Source of the DNA: an uncultured Collinsella sp.
GTDB taxonomy: Bacteria > Actinomycetota > Coriobacteriia > Coriobacteriales > Coriobacteriaceae
Length of the DNA stretch: 24,982 nt
NCBI GenBank assembly: GCA_900549085.1
Contig: URMO01000024.1
Coordinates: forward strand, 1 to 24,982
Direction: 5' to 3'
A program made the translations under genes and the position numbers. Of this stretch, positions 8,198-15,785 are shown one piece after another. The notes under the pieces were generated by a model that saw only the letters and a list, made by a program, of their open reading frames with translations, was not told the origin of the DNA and ran no database searches. Within the stretch, counting starts at the first letter, position 1. Each line of letters begins with the position of its first letter.

Positions 8198-8237
8198 CGC
8201 GCTCCCCTCCCGCGGGCTCTCGAGTTTGTACCGTGCC

Positions 8238-8267
8238 ATTCTAGCCCACGGGCTTATCCCGCGCCAA
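8238..8267 (-). promoter_or_regulatory. Candidate holA promoter
   Basis: On the minus strand TTGGCG (8267-8262) and TAGAAT (8243-8238) are separated by 18 bases, a plausible sigma-70-type pair in the comEC-holA gap. The predicted start near 8231 leaves a short leader carrying the GGAGG site. It would let the essential holA be expressed independently of the competence genes. Confidence 0.4.
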
Positions 8268-8275
8268 CGGCAGCA

Positions 8276-10579
8276 TCACGGTCGCTGACAACGCATGGCA
8301 AATCCGGTTACGGTCGGCGAGACGGTAATGTCTCCTTGTTCGATGGTGCATGCGAACGCGCCGCCCGCATCGCGAACGGCATCGATGCAGGTATCGGATG
8401 GATGACCGTAACGGTTGTCCTCGCCCGCGCTCGCAACAGAGAGCTCGGGCTTAAGCGTTTCCAGCAGCTCTGTGTCGACGGAAACTTTTGAGCCGTGATG
8501 TCCCAGCTTGAGCACATCGATATCACCCACCTCCTGTACAAACTCGCGCTCCTGATCGAGCTCGGCATCACCAGTCAACAGCATACGCAAGCGCTTGCCT
8601 TCCCGAGCATAGGAGAGCAGCAAAGCAAGCGAGTCCTCATTGCCCTCGCCATCCACCGTGTCAAACGGCCACATCACACGAGCCCGAAATGCGCCGATAT
8701 CGACCGTGTCTCCGCGGGCCACCTGCCGATACGTTACGCCGGGGCGATTCAGGACCTCGGCAGGCGCGCCGTCAAGCGCATCGGCCGCAACCGCAATGGT
8801 TCCAACCGAAAACTGATCGAGCACATCGGGAAGACCGCCCCAATGGTCTTCGTCCCAATGCGTTACGAAGACGGCGTCGATATGGTGGACGTTATTGCGA
8901 ACCAACGCCGACACCACGCGGTCATCGAGCCCACAGTCGACGAGCGCCACAGCGCCACCCTGACGAACAAGAATCGCATCGGCCTGACCAACATCGAGGA
9001 CCGTTACCGAAGGCGGCGCACATCGATCCCAATAGACATACGGAACCCCCGCAGCAAGCATCAAACACAGCAGCCCCACTGCCATGGGCCGCACGCGGGG
9101 GCGTGGCCACCAGACCAAGAGGGCCACCAGCGCGAACGGCACCACATACACCAAGGGCGTATCGGGCGGCACGCTTACGGATGCGCCCGGAACGGCGGCA
9201 AAGAGCTGTTCAAAGAACAGCGCGCAGCGGGCGACAATCATGGGCACCACGAGCGCCCCGTGACGCAGCAGCGGCACAAGCGAGCAGGGCACCATCACAA
9301 CCGATACAGCGAGCAGCACGCTTATCACCGGACCGATCACAGCATTTGCAAGCGGGGCAATGAGCGAAAACGTCCCAAATGCGGGAATGGTTACGGGAAG
9401 TGTCGCGAGTTGTGAGCACAACGTGACAGACAAAACGCTGGCGACACCCGATGGCACACCCAGCTCGCCCAAGGCGTAGGTGGCGTAGGGGCAAAAGCAA
9501 AGGATGGCAAAAACACTGGCGCACGAAAGCTGAAAACCCATTTCGAACAATACCGTCGGACGCAGCAACACAAAGATTGCCATGGTGACAAACAGAGCCG
9601 AGAGGCCATGACGACGACGTCCGGCGCCGTTGGCGATAAGCGACGCCGCCACCATGCAGCACGCGCGCACGGCCGAGGGCGAGGCGCCCGTAAAGACGGC
9701 ATAGGCAGCAAGGGCCAGCACCAGCAACCACCGCTGCAGCCCACGAGAGAGGCGCGTCTTTTGCAGGAAGCTCTCAATCACAAACCCCACGATGGCAAGA
9801 TGGCTGCCCGAGACGGCGACGAGATGTGCAGTACCCGTTACCGAAAACCAATCGCCCGCCGGCTGGGCGCGCAACTCGGCCGAGCGTCCACAGACAACGC
9901 CGGCAATGAGCGAGCGCGCTGGATCGGTCTCGGGCGCGATAACGGCAAGGAGCTCGTTCCGAAGCCAAGTCAACGGCCCCGGAGAACTCTCGTCGACCGA
10001 TACCAACCGGACGACGTTAACCTTTCGAAGCTCGCCCCGAAGCACGCGTGAGCGCCCATACGCATCGTTCTCAAAGCGTGATATTCGACCGATACCACGT
10101 ACATGCGAACCGACGCCGAGCTCGCGATCACACGACAGCCGTACCTGACCCAAGCGCTTTTCGCCTGCATACGCATCGCAGGTGTAGGAATACACACCGT
10201 CATTGATGGACGGATCGCCCTGTACATAAAATTCGAGACTGCTCGCAGCCCGATTATTCAGCGCCCTCGAAGCACGCAGCGCTCCCATTGTCCAACCCGA
10301 GGACGCGACCGCTCCCGCCATGAGGCCGAGGGCAGCGGCATACAGCCATCGCTTCCACCGCACAAGACGCATACAGGACCGTGCCAATACGATGCAAGCC
10401 GCAGCCGCAACGGGAATGGCCATAAGCAATGTGACGGGCGCCGCCCGCTCTCCCAGCAGCACATCGGCTGTCACGCTAAGTACCAAGCCACAGCTCGCAC
10501 ACAAGCCGGCACAAAGGGCCATCGTCCACGGCATCAATGGACGCGGTGGCATCACATGCTCGCGCTCGGTCGCACTCAT
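8276..10579 (-). CDS. comEC: DNA internalisation channel ComEC/Rec2
   Basis: This 767-aa membrane protein is the predicted channel for single-stranded DNA uptake in natural transformation. N-terminal membrane segments (about 18-110) precede a soluble OB-like region. The ComEC/Rec2 core follows, with GVVCGRSAEL and GTAHLVAVSGSHLAIVGF plus a series of hydrophobic helices. The C-terminal metallo-beta-lactamase domain (about 524-767) has LDVGQADAILV, the metal motif THWDEDHWGG (H574, D576, D578, H579) and GHHGSK (693-698), so the nuclease motifs look intact. ATG at 10579 overlaps the comEA stop as ATGA, a typical coupled junction; the in-frame TTG at 10591 is less likely. The full three-domain length suggests a functional gene. 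Confidence 0.93.
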   Translation of the reverse strand: MSATEREHVMPPRPLMPWTMALCAGLCASCGLVLSVTADVLLGERAAPVTLLMAIPVAAAACIVLARSCMRLVRWKRWLYAAALGLMAGAVASSGWTMGALRASRALNNRAASSLEFYVQGDPSINDGVYSYTCDAYAGEKRLGQVRLSCDRELGVGSHVRGIGRISRFENDAYGRSRVLRGELRKVNVVRLVSVDESSPGPLTWLRNELLAVIAPETDPARSLIAGVVCGRSAELRAQPAGDWFSVTGTAHLVAVSGSHLAIVGFVIESFLQKTRLSRGLQRWLLVLALAAYAVFTGASPSAVRACCMVAASLIANGAGRRRHGLSALFVTMAIFVLLRPTVLFEMGFQLSCASVFAILCFCPYATYALGELGVPSGVASVLSVTLCSQLATLPVTIPAFGTFSLIAPLANAVIGPVISVLLAVSVVMVPCSLVPLLRHGALVVPMIVARCALFFEQLFAAVPGASVSVPPDTPLVYVVPFALVALLVWWPRPRVRPMAVGLLCLMLAAGVPYVYWDRCAPPSVTVLDVGQADAILVRQGGAVALVDCGLDDRVVSALVRNNVHHIDAVFVTHWDEDHWGGLPDVLDQFSVGTIAVAADALDGAPAEVLNRPGVTYRQVARGDTVDIGAFRARVMWPFDTVDGEGNEDSLALLLSYAREGKRLRMLLTGDAELDQEREFVQEVGDIDVLKLGHHGSKVSVDTELLETLKPELSVASAGEDNRYGHPSDTCIDAVRDAGGAFACTIEQGDITVSPTVTGFAMRCQRP

Positions 10580-11286
10580 ACGCAGATGCAATCTTTAATT
10601 TTGGCGAGCTTCTTCTCACCGATCCCCGATACACGCATAAGGTCATCGACCGAGGCAAAGGCCCCGTTTTGCGTCCGTTCGTCGATAATCGATTGGGCCA
10701 TAGAAGGCCCGATGCCCGAAAGCGTCTGCAGCTCCGCCGCACTTGCCGTATTGATGTTCACGAGCCCCGACGAAGACCCCGCACCAGGAGTCGTGGAGGC
10801 TCCGCTTTCAGCCCCGCCGACCGCCGCAGTCGCTTGTTGCTCCCCTACCGTCGGCACATGGATCTTTTGACCATCTGTGATCTTGGACGCACGATTGAGC
10901 CCTGTCACATCCGCCTCGGCCGTAAGCCCTCCGGCGGCATCGATCGCCTCGGATACCCGCGCTCCGTCTTTGAGCCGGTACACGCCAGGCCTCGCAACAG
11001 CGCCATCAACATCGACGTACACCTCGGCAGCAGAAGAACTCTTGATCGACGATTCATCGGCATCGTCAGGTGACGCATCCCCGGCCCCGCGTACTTCCGA
11101 GGCGCTCGCCTCATCACTACGCTCAAACGACACGCCGCTGGAGCGGCTATTAAAACTTGCCATCGCCAAGCCGCTCGCGGCGGCAATGACAACCAGGATC
11201 GCCACGACCATCGCCTTATGGCCGAGCAGATTTTCTGCCCAGCGGTCCATCCGTTTAACCCGTTCGTGTTGCTCGCGCTGCGCCAT
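10576..11286 (-). CDS. comEA: Competence protein ComEA (membrane-anchored DNA receptor)
   Basis: This 236-aa protein is predicted to sit outside the membrane and pass captured double-stranded DNA to ComEC. A short cytoplasmic stretch precedes one membrane segment (about 25-45). A Ser/Asp/Ala-rich linker follows, then an SLBB domain (about 88-148, starting EVYVDVDGAVARPGVY), a second flexible linker, and a C-terminal double helix-hairpin-helix (about 174-233) with VNINTASAAEL, LSGIGPSMAQ and VSGIGEKKLA. The start MAQREQHERV is eight bases after GGAGG; the open frame extends further but without family resemblance. Its stop overlaps the comEC start. The thiI terminator lies upstream, so it should head its own transcript, though I found no clear promoter. 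Confidence 0.93.
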   Translation of the reverse strand: MAQREQHERVKRMDRWAENLLGHKAMVVAILVVIAAASGLAMASFNSRSSGVSFERSDEASASEVRGAGDASPDDADESSIKSSSAAEVYVDVDGAVARPGVYRLKDGARVSEAIDAAGGLTAEADVTGLNRASKITDGQKIHVPTVGEQQATAAVGGAESGASTTPGAGSSSGLVNINTASAAELQTLSGIGPSMAQSIIDERTQNGAFASVDDLMRVSGIGEKKLAKIKDCICV

Positions 11287-11456
11287 AGCAAACACCTCCC
11301 AACACCATCGTGTCAGGAAACGAACGCCGCAGCCTCCGCACGCCCACACCGGTTTTCGCGGTCAAACCAAAAGCTGACCAAAACCTTGCGGAAAAGTGTC
11401 CATTTATTCAGGCACACGTCGACAAATGAACCGTTTATCGCCTAATGCCCAGATAG
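11287..11456. other. Spacer upstream of comEA
   Basis: This spacer between the thiI terminator and comEA has no open frame I can support and no convincing promoter. It contains TTTTCGCGG (11353-11361), a direct-repeat pair built on CCAAAA (near 11366-11385) and TGCGGAAAAGTG (11387-11398). The last resembles TGCGAAAAGTG in the pyrF-mihF spacer. Confidence 0.3.
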
Positions 11457-11490
11457 AAAAAGACCGACGATGCAAAATCACCGCCGGTCT
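11457..11490 (-). terminator. Intrinsic terminator overlapping the thiI stop codon
   Basis: On the minus strand AGACCGGCG (11490-11482) pairs with CGTCGGTCT (11469-11461), nine pairs including one G-U, across a 12-base loop. It is followed by a run of Ts. The first two bases of the stem belong to the thiI TAG stop codon. It ends the mihF-gmk-rpoZ-thiI run. Confidence 0.75.
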
Positions 11491-12745
11491 ATACACAACA
11501 TAATTCGTGATCTTGGTAAATCTCACGTGGAGCGAGCTCGGAATGTTTGCGTTTTAAGGTCTTAGGGGCCTTATACGTGTTGCTCTCGAAGTCGATATAC
11601 TCGGTCTGCTTGAGCAAGCGCTCAATCATCTCCTCGTGATCGAACAGCTCCCACGCCTCATGCACGGCATCGAGTTTGGCGTGCGTCTCGGGGCGGCGCG
11701 GCATAAAGAGCGTGCAGCAATCGGGAGCGGCCTCGGTCGAGATATCGAAGGTACCGATTTCCTCGGCACGCGCGATGATCTCCTGCTTGTCCGAACCAAT
11801 CAGCGGGCGGAACACGGGGATCTTGACGGCCTCGTTGACGGCCATGATGTTCTCGAGCGTCTGGGAAGCAACCTGACCGAGCGATTCACCGGTCACAATA
11901 GCCTTGGCGCCCTCGATATGCGCAATGCGCTCGGCAACCGAATACATAATGCGACGGTACATGATCACGCGCAGGTTGCTGGGGCAGGTCACCGAGATCT
12001 CACGCTGACAATCGCCAAACGGCACCACGTACAGGCGGCCGATCTGGACACCCGGCTCAAGCGCACGGATGATGTCCTGCACCAAATACTCGCTCGTGTC
12101 GGGCGTCTGCGGACGACCGGAGAAATGTACCGGCACGCACACCGCGCCGCGACGCGCGAGCATCCAGGTCGCTACCGGAGAATCGATACCCGACGACAGT
12201 AGCGTCACGACCTTGCCGGCAGATCCCACCGGCAGACCGCCCACGCCGCGCTCGGAGCGCGCGTACACATAAACGCTACCCTGGACCACCAGCACGTGCA
12301 CCATTGCGTCGGGGTCGTGCATCTGGACCTTTTTATCGGGAAACGCCTCGCACAACACCTCTCCCACCTGACGATTGATATCAATCGAGGTGAGCTCGTA
12401 GTCGGTGTTCGAGCGCTTGGCATGCACCTTAAACGACTCAAAGGGACCAAACTCGCGCAGCGCCTTCACGGCGGCGGCGCAGTACTCCTGCGGGTCGCGG
12501 TTCGTGTGATATGCCAGGGACACGCGAGCAACGCCGGGGACGGTGCGAATGACGCGCGCCGCCTCGACGGCCTGATGCTCGTTAAAGGTCACGAGGATAT
12601 AACCGGAAATTCGAGACACGGTATTCACGGAAAAGGCGGCCAAGGCCGCCTTGATGTTATCCATGAGGATATGCTCAAAATGTGCGCGGTTCTTGCCCTT
12701 TAGTCCAACCTCGTGATAGTGGACCAGGCAGACGCGGGCTGCCAT
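11489..12745 (-). CDS. thiI: tRNA 4-thiouridine synthase ThiI
   Basis: This 418-aa enzyme adenylates U8 of tRNA and transfers sulfur to make s4U; it can also supply sulfur for thiazole synthesis. An N-terminal ferredoxin-like region and a THUMP domain (about 60-165) bind tRNA. The PP-loop is SSGIDSPVA (184-192), where SGGIDSPVA is usual, so the second position is Ser for Gly. The DCCTLFMPRRPETH motif lies near the C-terminus. There is no rhodanese domain, as in the short ThiI form of many Gram-positives, so a partner sulfurtransferase (a NifZ-like desulfurase) is expected elsewhere. The ATG abuts the rpoZ TAA with no gap and no good ribosome-binding site, which points to coupled translation. 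Confidence 0.92.
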   Translation of the reverse strand: MAARVCLVHYHEVGLKGKNRAHFEHILMDNIKAALAAFSVNTVSRISGYILVTFNEHQAVEAARVIRTVPGVARVSLAYHTNRDPQEYCAAAVKALREFGPFESFKVHAKRSNTDYELTSIDINRQVGEVLCEAFPDKKVQMHDPDAMVHVLVVQGSVYVYARSERGVGGLPVGSAGKVVTLLSSGIDSPVATWMLARRGAVCVPVHFSGRPQTPDTSEYLVQDIIRALEPGVQIGRLYVVPFGDCQREISVTCPSNLRVIMYRRIMYSVAERIAHIEGAKAIVTGESLGQVASQTLENIMAVNEAVKIPVFRPLIGSDKQEIIARAEEIGTFDISTEAAPDCCTLFMPRRPETHAKLDAVHEAWELFDHEEMIERLLKQTEYIDFESNTYKAPKTLKRKHSELAPREIYQDHELCCV

Positions 12746-13027
12746 TTAGGCTTCAGCAACCTTATGGCCGAGTGCCTTCTCGTAACGGGCCTCGTCGTAG
12801 GAGATGTCGCCGTCGACAATCTCGTCCATAGCCATCGAGATGGTATCGGCGCCGGAAAGCGCAATGGTGATGTCATCGACATCCTGGACGGCGAGCACGC
12901 GGTTGTGCTGGCCACGCAACATGCTGTTAATGTCGCAGGCGCGCTTGGAGGCAAGCGAGGCGAGCAGGAAGCGGTTGTGATCGGTCTTCTCCAGAAGATC
13001 GTCAATGCAAGGCTTTACAACGGACAC
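12746..13027 (-). CDS. rpoZ: RNA polymerase omega subunit
   Basis: This 93-aa protein stabilises the beta' subunit and aids RNA polymerase assembly. It begins MSVVKPCIDDLLEKTDHNRFLLASLASKRACDI, containing the omega/Rpb6 conserved helix with the R-x-x-L-x-x-L-A-S-x-R-A-x-x-I pattern. An acidic C-terminus ends KALGHKVAEA. The start is GTG at 13027, five bases after the gmk stop, preceded by GAGG and AAGGA. The gmk-rpoZ pairing is conserved widely in bacteria. The following gene here is thiI, where coaBC is found in many actinobacteria. Confidence 0.93.
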   Translation of the reverse strand: MSVVKPCIDDLLEKTDHNRFLLASLASKRACDINSMLRGQHNRVLAVQDVDDITIALSGADTISMAMDEIVDGDISYDEARYEKALGHKVAEA

Positions 13028-13032
13028 GGACC

Positions 13033-13602
13033 TCAGATCCTTTCATGCATATCGAGAACGCGAACGAGCTCATCGGTCGCGCGGTCGAGATCGTCATTCA
13101 CCACGACGTCGTCGTAGCGGTCGGCAAGGGCAAGTTCATCGGCGGCGTTTGCCATACGCAGCTCAATCGTCTCGGGCGTCTCGGTACCGCGACCGACCAG
13201 ACGCTCGCGGAGCACCTCGAGCGAAGGCGGCTTGATAAAGATCAACACGGCCTCGGGGAAACGCTCCTTGACCTGCAGGGCTCCCTGGACATCGATCTCC
13301 AAGATCAGAGACGAGCCAGAGGCGAGCTTGGATGTGACCTCGCTCACCAAGGTGCCGTAGCAGTTACCGTGGACCTCGGCCCACTCAACAAACTCACCGT
13401 TTGCCACGCGGCGGTCGAACTCCTCGCGCGTCAGGAAAAAGTAGTTGACGCCGTCGACCTCACCTTTGCGTGGTGCTCGAGTGGTAGCCGAAACCGTCAG
13501 GCCCAGGTTCGAGCGACGCTCGCGCACACGAGTGACGAGCGTGCCCTTGCCTGCACCTGACGGTCCAGAAATCACAAAGAGCTTTGAATCCTGAGCGCTC
13601 AC
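13033..13602 (-). CDS. gmk: Guanylate kinase
   Basis: This 189-aa enzyme phosphorylates GMP to GDP with ATP. The P-loop is GPSGAGKG (13-20). The GMP-binding region has SATTRAPRKGEVDGVNYFF and FVEWAEVHGNCYGT, and LILEIDVQGALQVK with RLVGRGTETPETIELRMANA forms the lid. The length is typical. The GTG start at 13602 directly abuts the mihF TAA stop (TAAGTG), with no ribosome-binding site visible, so re-initiation by the same ribosomes is likely. The mihF-gmk-rpoZ order is a hallmark of actinobacteria. Confidence 0.96.
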   Translation of the reverse strand: MSAQDSKLFVISGPSGAGKGTLVTRVRERRSNLGLTVSATTRAPRKGEVDGVNYFFLTREEFDRRVANGEFVEWAEVHGNCYGTLVSEVTSKLASGSSLILEIDVQGALQVKERFPEAVLIFIKPPSLEVLRERLVGRGTETPETIELRMANAADELALADRYDDVVVNDDLDRATDELVRVLDMHERI

Positions 13603-13911
13603 TTATTTGGTCAGCTGCTCGAGGAGCTGCTCGCGCTGGCGGACGCCGAGGCCCTGGACGCGACGGGTAGCGGAGATGCCGAGCTCCTCCATGATCTTGG
13701 CGGCCTTGGCCTTGCCATAACCGGGGAGAGACTCGATGAGGGTGGAAACCTTCATGCGGGAAGCGATGGGGTCATCGGAGTTGAGCACGGACTCGAGGGA
13801 CTTCTCGCCCTTCTTGATCTGCTCGCGAAGCTCAGCGCGGGCGTGACGTGCGGCGGCAGCCTTCTCAAGAGCCTGCTTGCGCTGCTCGTCGGTAAGCTGA
13901 GGGAGTGCCAT
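13603..13911 (-). CDS. mihF: Actinobacterial integration host factor (mIHF)
   Basis: This 102-aa DNA-binding nucleoid protein bends and compacts DNA and is essential in mycobacteria; it is unrelated to the proteobacterial IHF. The protein starts MALPQLTDEQRKQALEKAA and has a long basic helix (about 10-36). The helix-two-turn-helix region includes LIESLPGYGKAKAAKIMEELGIS (about 58-80), and the tail RRVQGLGVRQREQLLEQL is characteristic. The ATG is five bases after GGAGG. It lies upstream of gmk as in Mycobacterium and Streptomyces. Its promoter appears to be an extended -10 inside an inverted repeat 45-70 bases upstream. Confidence 0.93.
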   Translation of the reverse strand: MALPQLTDEQRKQALEKAAAARHARAELREQIKKGEKSLESVLNSDDPIASRMKVSTLIESLPGYGKAKAAKIMEELGISATRRVQGLGVRQREQLLEQLTK

Positions 13912-13952
13912 TCGAACCTCCAAATAGTTGGGTTATATCTGATGCAATAATT

Positions 13953-13984
13953 GGCATTTTAGCACGTCAAACGCACTAAATGCC
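13953..13984 (-). promoter_or_regulatory. mihF promoter (extended -10) within an inverted repeat
   Basis: On the minus strand TGC is followed by TAAAAT (13961-13956), an extended -10 that would start transcription near 13949, about 38 bases before the mihF ATG. The hexamer lies in one arm of an imperfect inverted repeat (GGCATTTTAG at 13953-13962 and CTAAATGCC at 13976-13984). The arms pair over nine bases with one bulged T. The repeat could be an operator; no known regulator site matches. Confidence 0.45.
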
Positions 13985-14013
13985 CAATCGACGGCACCAT
14001 AGGTTAGACGATA

Positions 14014-14106
14014 CCTGCGAAAAGTGCAATATACGGAGGTTAAAGTTGAGCCCCTGACCTGCAATTCCACACAAAGGATGGGAAAGTTTTCGCAGGCACA
14101 GGGGCT
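14014..14106. other. Intergenic element with two alternative long-range pairings
   Basis: Between pyrF and mihF, CCTGCGAAAA (14014-14023) is the exact reverse complement of TTTTCGCAGG (14087-14096). AGCCCCTG plus CCTGC (14049-14056, 14058-14062) is the reverse complement of GCAGG plus CAGGGGCT (14092-14096, 14099-14106). The two pairings share GCAGG and exclude each other. Neither hairpin is followed by a T-run on either strand. It may be a structured RNA, a terminator-like element or a dispersed intergenic repeat; I cannot tell which. Confidence 0.4.
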
Positions 14107-14151
14107 AATTTGTGCTAATGAGACCCAAAAGTGGTGACTTGAGGGAATCTT

Positions 14152-14868
14152 TTAGGCGACGTTTTCGACCAGCTCGGCAACGATAGCGTCAAAGGCGGCA
14201 ACCGGGTCGTCGGCACCGGTGATGGGTCGGCCCACCACGATATGGCTCGCGCCGCGCTCGATAGCCTGAGAAGGCGTCGCCACACGGGACTGGTCACCAA
14301 GGGCGGCACCCACCGGACGAACGCCCGGAGTCACGATCAACGCGTCGGGGCCGAGCAGCTCGCGCATGTCATGGGCCTCCATCGGCGAGCACACGATGCC
14401 GTCGATACCGTTGGCCTGGGCAAGCTTTGCCAGGCGGGCGGCCTCCTCGGCCACGGGTGACTCGACGCCGATCTCAGCCAGCGAATCCTGGTTCATGCTC
14501 GTGAGCACGGTGATGGCGACGAGCTTGGCGCGGTCCTCGCGCGCCTCCTCGGCACCCTCACGGCACGCAGCGAGCATAGCACCAGAACCCAGGCCGTGGA
14601 CCGAGAGCAGGTCGGCACCGGCAAGCGAGGCCGAACGGGCGGCACCGCGCACCTGATGCGGAATGTCATGGAACTTGAGGTCGAGGAAGACCTTAAAGCC
14701 CAGGTCCTTGAACGTCTTGACGATCTCGGGGCCCTCGGCGTAATAGAGCGTCATGCCCACCTTGAGCCAAGCGGCATGACCAGAAAGCTCGTGGGCGAGC
14801 TCGAGCGCACGCTCACGGTCGCAGTCGAGGGCGACGATAGCGCGGTCGCGGGCGTCGGTCTCTAGCAT
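14152..14868 (-). CDS. pyrF: Orotidine 5'-phosphate decarboxylase
   Basis: This 238-aa TIM-barrel enzyme performs the last step of UMP synthesis, OMP to UMP and CO2. Active-site residues are visible: D15 in IVALDCD, K36 in WLKVGM, and the catalytic DLKFHDIP (63-70, with D63, K65 and D68). The phosphate loop is VTPGVRP and VVGRPIT. The short group-I form is the one seen in Firmicutes and Gram-negatives, unlike the longer form of Mycobacterium. The ATG overlaps the pyrD stop by seven bases (ATGCTAG), so the two are translationally coupled. It is the last gene of the pyr operon in this window, and no pyrE follows. Confidence 0.95.
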   Translation of the reverse strand: MLETDARDRAIVALDCDRERALELAHELSGHAAWLKVGMTLYYAEGPEIVKTFKDLGFKVFLDLKFHDIPHQVRGAARSASLAGADLLSVHGLGSGAMLAACREGAEEAREDRAKLVAITVLTSMNQDSLAEIGVESPVAEEAARLAKLAQANGIDGIVCSPMEAHDMRELLGPDALIVTPGVRPVGAALGDQSRVATPSQAIERGASHIVVGRPITGADDPVAAFDAIVAELVENVA

Positions 14869-15785
14869 TCGAAAGCACCTACCAGCTCGTTGATGTCCTT
14901 CACGCCCTGGGACTCCGCCCAGGCCTCGAGCTCGTGCGCGATCTTAATTGAGGCGCACGGATCGACGAAATTGGCCATGCCGACCGACACGCAGGTGGCG
15001 CCGGCCAGGATAAACTCGGCCGCATCCTCGCCCGTCATGACGCCGCCGACACCGTTGATGGGGATATCGACGGCCTGAGCGACCTCCCAGACCATGCGAA
15101 CGGCGATGTGGTGGCACAGCGGACCCGAAAGGCCGCCCTTGGGCTTGGCCACACGGGACTTGCGGGTATGAACGTCAATGGCCATGCCCTGGATGGAGTT
15201 GATGACCGAAAGACCGTCGGCTCCCGCGGCCTCGAGAGCCTTGGCAATCTCGGCGACGTTGACCGGCGCCATCTTTACGAACAGCGGCTTATCGGTCACC
15301 TTGCGGCAGGCAGCCATAACGGCAGAGGCGCCCTCGGGCGAGGAGCCCATGGCGGCACCGCCGGCAGCAATATTGGGGCAGCTCACGTTGATCTCGTAGC
15401 CGGCAGCCCAGGGGCACAGCTCGACATACATCTCGAGCGCGCGGACAAACTCGTCAACGGAGTGGCCGGCAACCTGACAGATGACCTGGCAACCGTCCTT
15501 GGAGAGCTGCTCGAGCCACGGACCGGACTCACGGGCAAAGGCGGCCACGCCGGGGTTCTGAAGGCCCACGGAGTTGATCATGCCGCCCGGGATCTCGGCC
15601 ATACGGGGCGCGGGGTTGCCGGGCCAGGGCTCGGCAGCACAACCCTTGGTGGTGATGGCGCCCAGCTGGGAGACATCAAAGAAGTTCTGGAACTGCCAGC
15701 CGTAGCCAAAGGTACCGGCTGCGGTGTTGATGGGGTTCTGCATCTTGACGCCGCCGAAATCGACGGCCATGTTCACGGTACCCAC
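14862..15785 (-). CDS. pyrD: Dihydroorotate dehydrogenase, class 1B catalytic subunit
   Basis: This 307-aa FMN TIM-barrel subunit oxidises dihydroorotate to orotate and works in a heterotetramer with PyrK, passing electrons to NAD+. Conserved segments are NPINTAAGTFGYG, TTKGCAAEPWPGN, MINSVGLQNPG and NVSCPN with the catalytic cysteine C136 that marks class 1 enzymes. GVGGVMTGEDA forms the flavin phosphate site. I chose GTG at 15785 because a GGTGG lies seven bases upstream; it overlaps the pyrK TAG. In-frame GTG at 15776 and ATG at 15770 are alternatives that shorten the protein by three or five residues. Its cytosolic class 1B type implies no dependence on quinones. Confidence 0.93.
   Translation of the reverse strand: MGTVNMAVDFGGVKMQNPINTAAGTFGYGWQFQNFFDVSQLGAITTKGCAAEPWPGNPAPRMAEIPGGMINSVGLQNPGVAAFARESGPWLEQLSKDGCQVICQVAGHSVDEFVRALEMYVELCPWAAGYEINVSCPNIAAGGAAMGSSPEGASAVMAACRKVTDKPLFVKMAPVNVAEIAKALEAAGADGLSVINSIQGMAIDVHTRKSRVAKPKGGLSGPLCHHIAVRMVWEVAQAVDIPINGVGGVMTGEDAAEFILAGATCVSVGMANFVDPCASIKIAHELEAWAESQGVKDINELVGAFEC

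Noticed and set aside
13957..13980. Possible CIRCE (HrcA) operator near mihF
   Set aside because: TTAG and CTAA ends are present, but the arms TTAGCACTC and GAGTGCTAA are not; only one half is similar.
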